Part shown: positions 59,833 through 64,000 of the stretch, in pieces | Numbering within the stretch: position 1 is the first letter of the stretch | How the letters are laid out: each line of letters opens with the position of its first letter | From: Acidobacteriota bacterium | GTDB taxonomy: Bacteria; Acidobacteriota; Terriglobia; Acidiferrales; UBA7541 | Direction of reading: 5' to 3' | NCBI GenBank assembly: GCA_021788095.1 | Contig: JAJYLB010000006.1 | Span: 1-64,000 of the forward strand | Length of the DNA: 64,000 nt | The notes under the pieces: model-generated | Told to the model about the DNA's origin: nothing | Seen by the model: only the letters and a program-made list of their open reading frames with translations | Database searches by the model: none | Position numbers and translations under genes: made by a program

Positions 59833-59942
59833 TACCAAAAGCCCTCGGTGCGCCTCCCAGCCGTCGGCTACGACCACCCTCGGGTACCATCCGGTCCTTG
59901 CAAATCTTCGCGACCTCGGAACCTGAGCGGCGGGTTCGTTCC

Positions 59943-61286
59943 TCACTTCATGAAAGCCGGCTCCTTGCCTTTCCAGTCCGTTCGCCGCTCAGGCCAGTAG
60001 ACGAAATGGCCGTCTTTCACCGTGGCGAAGGTGACGGGCGCGATGTTGTTGAGCGTGTAGTCGAAGAAGGCGGTCCCACTCACCCCTTCGTACCGCTTCA
60101 TCTCGTATCCGCGCAAGGCGTCCATGATTCGCGCGCGATTGAGGCCTGCCTGGCGTATCGCCGCGATCAGGATGTTCATACCGTCATAGGCGTAGCTCGC
60201 GTAGGCGTCGGGCTCGGTGTGGAAACGCGCCACGTAATGCCGGCGAAACGCCTGCCAGCGGGGATCGCTGCGGTCGGGATCCATGGCCGCGATCGCTACG
60301 AACCCGTTGGCGGCCGGCCCGGCGATTTTCAGCATCTCGGGGTAGACCACGCGGCTGCCGCCAAAAACCGGTTGTCGCATCCCCATGGCGCGCATCTGCT
60401 TCAAAATCCTGCCAGCTTCCCCGGCATCACCCCAAATGACCAGGCCGTCGAGACCCAGCGTTTTAAGCGTATCGAGTTGCAGGGAAAAGTCCGTCGCTCC
60501 CGGTGCGTACTTTTCCATCACTACCGGTGGAAACCCCATGCGCCTCGCGGCGTTGAAAAATTCCTCGGTGCCCCGGCGGCCGTAGCGGTTGGTGGTGCGC
60601 AGGATGCCGACGTGCCGGAGCTTCCTCTGATTGAAGATGTAGTCGGCCAGGGCATAGCCTTGCTGGCGATCGTCGGGGAAGTTGTGCAGCAGCCACTGTA
60701 TCCGCGTCTCCGTCACCGTGGGATCGTTGGTGGCCGTATCGACGATCGGCAGCTCGATTTTCAATGCGGCGCGCAACTCGATGTGGGTGGAAGCCGAGTC
60801 CACCGAGCCCAGCATGCCCCAGGCGTGCTGGTCGTACCGCATGCGCACAATCTCCATCGACGAGGCGCCCCAGAGCGGCAGATCGTCGTGAATCTCGAGC
60901 GCGAAGGGCTTCCCGCGGTATCCGCCGCCGGCGTTGGCCTCGGCAATCGCCAGTTGCGCGCCGTGAAGCATCGGAATGCCGTACTGCGAATCGGGATTGT
61001 CCGCATCGAGCGGGCCCAGGAACCCGATATTGATGGCGCGCAAGCTGCTCAATAGGGGGTCGGGCTCGAGGCGCGCGGAGCCATCGTACGCCATCGTATT
61101 CGGCTGGACGTACCACTCGTAATACGGCTTCCGGAATCGGCCGTAGGGCACCGCCGCTTTCGGCATGTTCGCGTAAGGCATCGCCACAGGCGGCGCGCTG
61201 GCGCCCTTTTGCGGCGGGGCGGTTTGCGACCATGCCGGCGAGGCCAGCAGAAAAAGCGCGATTGTCGCGGCACTTGCTCCTCTCAT
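59943..61286 (-). CDS. Periplasmic branched-chain-type ligand-binding protein 2
   Basis: 447 residues from the ATG at 61286, the first start that directly precedes the signal peptide (RGASAATIALFLLASPAWSQ). A Peripla_BP_6 fold: INIGFLGPLDADNPDSQYGI, GAQLAIAEANAGGGYRGKPF, IVDTATNDPTVTETRIQWLL, HVGILRTTNRYGRRGTEEFF, GLDGLVIWGDAGEAGRILKQ, YASYAYDGMNILIAAIRQAG. An N-terminal extension (PYYEWYVQPNTMAYDGSARL) resembles the ends of quinone- or redox-linked proteins, so it might serve a sensor. It is co-directional with and 26 bases downstream of DAHP synthase 2. Confidence 0.88.
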   Translation of the reverse strand: MRGASAATIALFLLASPAWSQTAPPQKGASAPPVAMPYANMPKAAVPYGRFRKPYYEWYVQPNTMAYDGSARLEPDPLLSSLRAINIGFLGPLDADNPDSQYGIPMLHGAQLAIAEANAGGGYRGKPFALEIHDDLPLWGASSMEIVRMRYDQHAWGMLGSVDSASTHIELRAALKIELPIVDTATNDPTVTETRIQWLLHNFPDDRQQGYALADYIFNQRKLRHVGILRTTNRYGRRGTEEFFNAARRMGFPPVVMEKYAPGATDFSLQLDTLKTLGLDGLVIWGDAGEAGRILKQMRAMGMRQPVFGGSRVVYPEMLKIAGPAANGFVAIAAMDPDRSDPRWQAFRRHYVARFHTEPDAYASYAYDGMNILIAAIRQAGLNRARIMDALRGYEMKRYEGVSGTAFFDYTLNNIAPVTFATVKDGHFVYWPERRTDWKGKEPAFMK

Positions 61287-61312
61287 CGCCTGTTCTCTCC
61301 CTTCACCGCCCC

Positions 61313-62218
61313 TTACCGAGCCGAAAGCGCCAGGGTCACTTTCCCTGCCACGGTTTCCTCCCGGTGCCTCACAAACCGGATGATTCGCCGGAGCGTCTGC
61401 GGATCGATCGCCTGTTCCGCATCGCACCGCGGGCACGTCCCGCTCGCGCAGGTTTCCGCCACCTCGAGAATCAAGCCGTCGCTGCCGAATTCCATGGCGC
61501 CGCGGCTCGCCAGCTCCACCATCGAGCGGACTCCCGTGCCGTGGCTGGGATCGACGATCACCGGGAGAAAGGTGAGTTCATGGACCGCCGGGATCACATT
61601 CAGGTCCAAGGAAAACCGCGCGTACTCGCCCGAAGGAAACGCCCTGATTCCCCGTTCGCAGAGAACGATATCGAGGTTCCCTTCCTTGGCGATGTACTCC
61701 GCCGCGCCCAGCCACTCGCACAGGCTCGCCGCCATGCCCCGCTTCAGCAGCACCGGTTTGCCCGATCGCCCGGCTTCGACCAGCAGCGGATAATTCTGCA
61801 TGCTCCGCGAGCCGATCTGCAGCATGTCGGCGTAGAGGGCCACCTGCTCCACCAGCCGGACGTCGATCACCTCCGTCACCACCGGCAATCCCGTTTCGTC
61901 CCCCACCGCGCGCAGAATCTTCAGACCTTCGATTCCCAATCCCTGGAAATCATGCGGCGAGGTCCGCGGCTTGAACGCGCCGCCGCGCAGCATGTCCGCG
62001 CCGGCCTCCTTGGCGATGCGCGCCAGATCGAGCGTCTGCTCTTCGTTTTCAACGGCGCAAGGCCCGGCAATCACCACGGCCAATCCGGCGCCGAATCGCG
62101 CGCCTTGCACTTCGACCACTTTGCGCCCCATGGTTCCGTACGCGGGGTTCGTCTGCCGGCAAAGCAGCGGGCAAATCCGCGGCAGATCATCCAGGGTCAC
62201 TTTTCCGGCGATCTTCAT
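61313..62218 (-). CDS. DAHP synthase-like enzyme 2, no regulatory domain, extra cysteines
   Basis: 301 residues, a type I-beta DAHP synthase barrel: [93 protein letters not shown]. Metal ligands Cys, His, Glu and Asp appear kept. There is no ferredoxin-like domain, but two unusual cysteine clusters occur: CPLLC near residue 16, and CASGTCPRC where relatives have HPxPExAxSDG. These might bind zinc or an Fe-S cluster. It lies 36 bases after ridA-like and may feed a special pathway. Confidence 0.9.
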   Translation of the reverse strand: MKIAGKVTLDDLPRICPLLCRQTNPAYGTMGRKVVEVQGARFGAGLAVVIAGPCAVENEEQTLDLARIAKEAGADMLRGGAFKPRTSPHDFQGLGIEGLKILRAVGDETGLPVVTEVIDVRLVEQVALYADMLQIGSRSMQNYPLLVEAGRSGKPVLLKRGMAASLCEWLGAAEYIAKEGNLDIVLCERGIRAFPSGEYARFSLDLNVIPAVHELTFLPVIVDPSHGTGVRSMVELASRGAMEFGSDGLILEVAETCASGTCPRCDAEQAIDPQTLRRIIRFVRHREETVAGKVTLALSAR

Positions 62219-62254
62219 GGCTCGCCTCGCTTGGCGACGGCCTTGCCCGGCCGT

Positions 62255-62755
62255 TTACGGCCGCTCCTCGGTCTCGAATATGGCCATCGCTTCCATCTCG
62301 ATCAGCAATTCCGGCCGGCAAAGTATGGCTTGAATGCCCGTCGACGCCGGCAGGGGATCGAGTCCCATTTGCTGGAAAAAGGCGGTGCGGATCTCGTTGA
62401 AGGCGGCGTAATCGCGCTCGATGTCGCGCAGGTAGCACGTAGTGCGCACCACATCCTTCCACGACGCGCCTTCCGATTCGAGCAGAGCCGTGATATTCCG
62501 GTAGGCGCGCCAGGTTTGCGCGCGGAAGTCGCCCTCGTGCACGCTGCGCCCGTGCTCGTCCACGCTCGCCGTGCCCGAGATCAGCAGGATCGTTACGCCC
62601 TTGATATCGAGCCGCAGCCCGCGGGAAAACGACGACGGGCGCTGGTAGCAGTACGCTTCGTTCAAAGCCTGCGGCGCCTGAATGGCTTTCCGGGCCACCG
62701 GCCGGTGAGTTTCCTTGATCGTGAGGAGATCAGCGTCGTTTGGCGGCTGACTCAT
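62255..62755 (-). CDS. RidA/YjgF-family protein
   Basis: 166 residues; the family core is about 130. The RidA fold: ILLISGTASVDEHGRSVHEG, AYRNITALLESEGASWKDVV, RTTCYLRDIERDYAAFNEIR, PASTGIQAILCRPELLIEME. The ligand Arg of the family (in RxxE near the end) appears as ILCRPELLIE. RidA hydrolyses reactive enamine/imine intermediates from PLP enzymes. The ATG at 62755 follows GGGAGGAAGGAAATC and overlaps the propeller gene by 26 bases. The N-terminal extension is unrecognised. Confidence 0.88.
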   Translation of the reverse strand: MSQPPNDADLLTIKETHRPVARKAIQAPQALNEAYCYQRPSSFSRGLRLDIKGVTILLISGTASVDEHGRSVHEGDFRAQTWRAYRNITALLESEGASWKDVVRTTCYLRDIERDYAAFNEIRTAFFQQMGLDPLPASTGIQAILCRPELLIEMEAMAIFETEERP

Positions 62756-63914
62756 GATTTCCTTCCTCCCTTTCGGATTGGAGTATTCCGTGGCTCAGAC
62801 CATCGGCCGTGGCCACCCAGATGTCCCGGCCTTCGAAAGCCACGTTCAAAATATAGTTGTGGGCCAGAGAGGTTGCCGTCTCGAGCCGCGTCTTCCTGCC
62901 GTGGGGACCCGTGATCAGAATCTCTCCGCGCTCCGCCTCTTTCGCCTTCGCCGCGTCGAGCGCGGCCCAATTCGCGGGGCGGTACGTCACCCAGGTATTC
63001 GTCTTGGTATCGAGTTCGCTTAGACCCTGCTGCGTCGCGGCCCACACCATCTCGCCCCGCGACTGCACGCCGTTGATGAAGTTCGAAACCAAGCCGCTGT
63101 CTTTCGTGAGGTAGTTGTGCCAGTCCCGGCCGTCGTAGCCGCTGAGCCCGAAATACGTCCCCGCCCAGAACATTTTCGTCCCGGGGTTGTAGGCCACGCT
63201 GCTGACGATGTTGTGGATGAGACCCTGATTCCGGTACAAAACGATCTCCATCGACTCGTCGGGATCGGTGTACGGCCGCCAGTAGTGGCCGGCGAGGTCG
63301 TAAACCAGCACGCCCCCACCCCACAACCCGAAATACATTTTTCCTTCCCCGACGGCGATGGCGTAAGCCCAGGGCTCTTCGAAAGGCGAGTTCAGCTCGT
63401 TGTAAATCGTCCAGTCGCCCGTGTAGGTGTTCAGCCGGCTCACACCCGCTGCCGTCGCCGCCCAGACGTATCGCCCCTGGACTGCAACCGCATAGACCAA
63501 GTCATTGGCAAGGCCGCTGGAAAGATTCGTGTAGTTGGTGAACTGGCCACCCGAATACCGGCTTAGCCCGCCAAAAGTCGCTGCCCAAACGCTGCCGGTC
63601 TTGTGGTCCACGGCAACCGACATCACCACGCGGCCAGCCAACCCGTCGGCAGGGGTAAACACCTTGCGGATGCGGCCGTTCTCGATAAGCACGAGTCCGT
63701 GCGAGGTGCCCGCCCAAACGCGATTCCCGTCCACAGTTACACAATAGACTTCTCCCGCGGGGAAGCCGTTCGCGGCCGTGTAATTGATCCAGTGTGTGTA
63801 GAGTGGCGGCGTATGCGCTGGTTTGGGCGCCGGAGCCTGTGCTTGGGCAACGGCAGCAGCCAGAACGGCCATCGCCGCCATGCGCCAGAACTGCGCCATC
63901 CACCGAGTCCTCAT
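62730..63914 (-). CDS. Secreted two-component-regulator propeller protein
   Basis: 394 residues from the ATG at 63914, behind GGGGAGGAAGCC. A signal peptide (FWRMAAMAVLAAAVAQAQAP) is followed by a seven-bladed ligand-binding propeller of the Reg_prop type (VYCVTVDGNRVWAGTSHGLV, MSVAVDHKTGSVWAATFGGL, VYAVAVQGRYVWAATAAGVS, VAYNPGTKMFWAGTYFGLSG, VNGVQSRGEMVWAATQQGLS). Such propellers usually precede a histidine kinase; here there is none, so it acts as a free periplasmic sensor or scaffold. It heads the RidA-DAHPS-binding protein run. Confidence 0.87.
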   Translation of the reverse strand: MRTRWMAQFWRMAAMAVLAAAVAQAQAPAPKPAHTPPLYTHWINYTAANGFPAGEVYCVTVDGNRVWAGTSHGLVLIENGRIRKVFTPADGLAGRVVMSVAVDHKTGSVWAATFGGLSRYSGGQFTNYTNLSSGLANDLVYAVAVQGRYVWAATAAGVSRLNTYTGDWTIYNELNSPFEEPWAYAIAVGEGKMYFGLWGGGVLVYDLAGHYWRPYTDPDESMEIVLYRNQGLIHNIVSSVAYNPGTKMFWAGTYFGLSGYDGRDWHNYLTKDSGLVSNFINGVQSRGEMVWAATQQGLSELDTKTNTWVTYRPANWAALDAAKAKEAERGEILITGPHGRKTRLETATSLAHNYILNVAFEGRDIWVATADGLSHGILQSEREEGNHESAAKRR

Positions 63915-64000
63915 GGCTTCCTCCCCAGGTCCCGCGCATTCGAGTTGGCACGGCACAGGCCCACGATTCCCTTGCTCCTTCACATCGTCTTCAGAAACTC

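Overview
The window is GC-rich bacterial chromosome and most probably comes from an Acidobacteriota genome. The signs are a MacB-like FtsX permease of the large 'ADOP' type, a giant YD-repeat protein with ...SGSEQSK repeats, several PknB-type kinases, TPR proteins, orphan periplasmic binding proteins, and dispersed GTCATTC-type palindromes. This assignment rests on family knowledge and was not checked by any search.

Layout. 1-5.4 kb: a MITE-like repeat, a TPR protein, uvrC, a two-gene AAA-ATPase/PIN-nuclease module with signs of transfer, a VOC protein and tRNA-Ala(GGC). 5.4-11.2 kb: an aminotransferase, a Slt-type lytic transglycosylase, a GH10 xylanase and ssrA (tmRNA, tag ANPQLALAA). 11.2-27.9 kb: an integrated mobilizable island bounded by a 21-bp repeat of the ssrA 3' end. 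It carries integrase, an excisionase-like gene, a MobC-like protein, a VirD4-type coupling protein and a MobF relaxase, but no mating-pore genes. Its cargo looks defensive: NYN nuclease, TIR-like effector, ArdC anti-restriction protein, kinase-TPR protein and two FRG-domain proteins.

28.0-37.0 kb: ADOP permease, an FAD oxidoreductase whose frame is joined to a decayed kinase, an anchored-protein/ABC-ATPase/permease operon, and a DAHP synthase preceded by an aromatic-residue leader peptide and terminator (transcription attenuation). 37-48.8 kb: a pilin-like protein, a frameshift-ridden Rhs tail region with possible toxin or immunity genes, the 6.6-kb Rhs gene, and a secreted beta-propeller. 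49.4-58.5 kb: a degenerate receiver, a transmembrane Ser/Thr kinase, an Smr protein, and the most striking gene of the window: one polypeptide joining a ten-heme MtrA/DmsE-type cytochrome to an MtrB-like outer-membrane barrel. After it come an MddA-like methyltransferase, a VOC protein and a DinB protein. 58.5-64 kb: a co-oriented run (propeller protein, RidA, a second DAHP synthase with extra cysteines, two orphan branched-chain-type binding proteins).

Working together: the fused cytochrome-porin would carry electrons across the outer membrane without separate MtrA and MtrB partners. The attenuator would tie DAHP synthase expression to charged Phe, Tyr and Trp tRNA. The island would be moved by a helper conjugation system while its cargo protects the host or the island. 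All function statements come from motif recognition by eye; no database search was possible.
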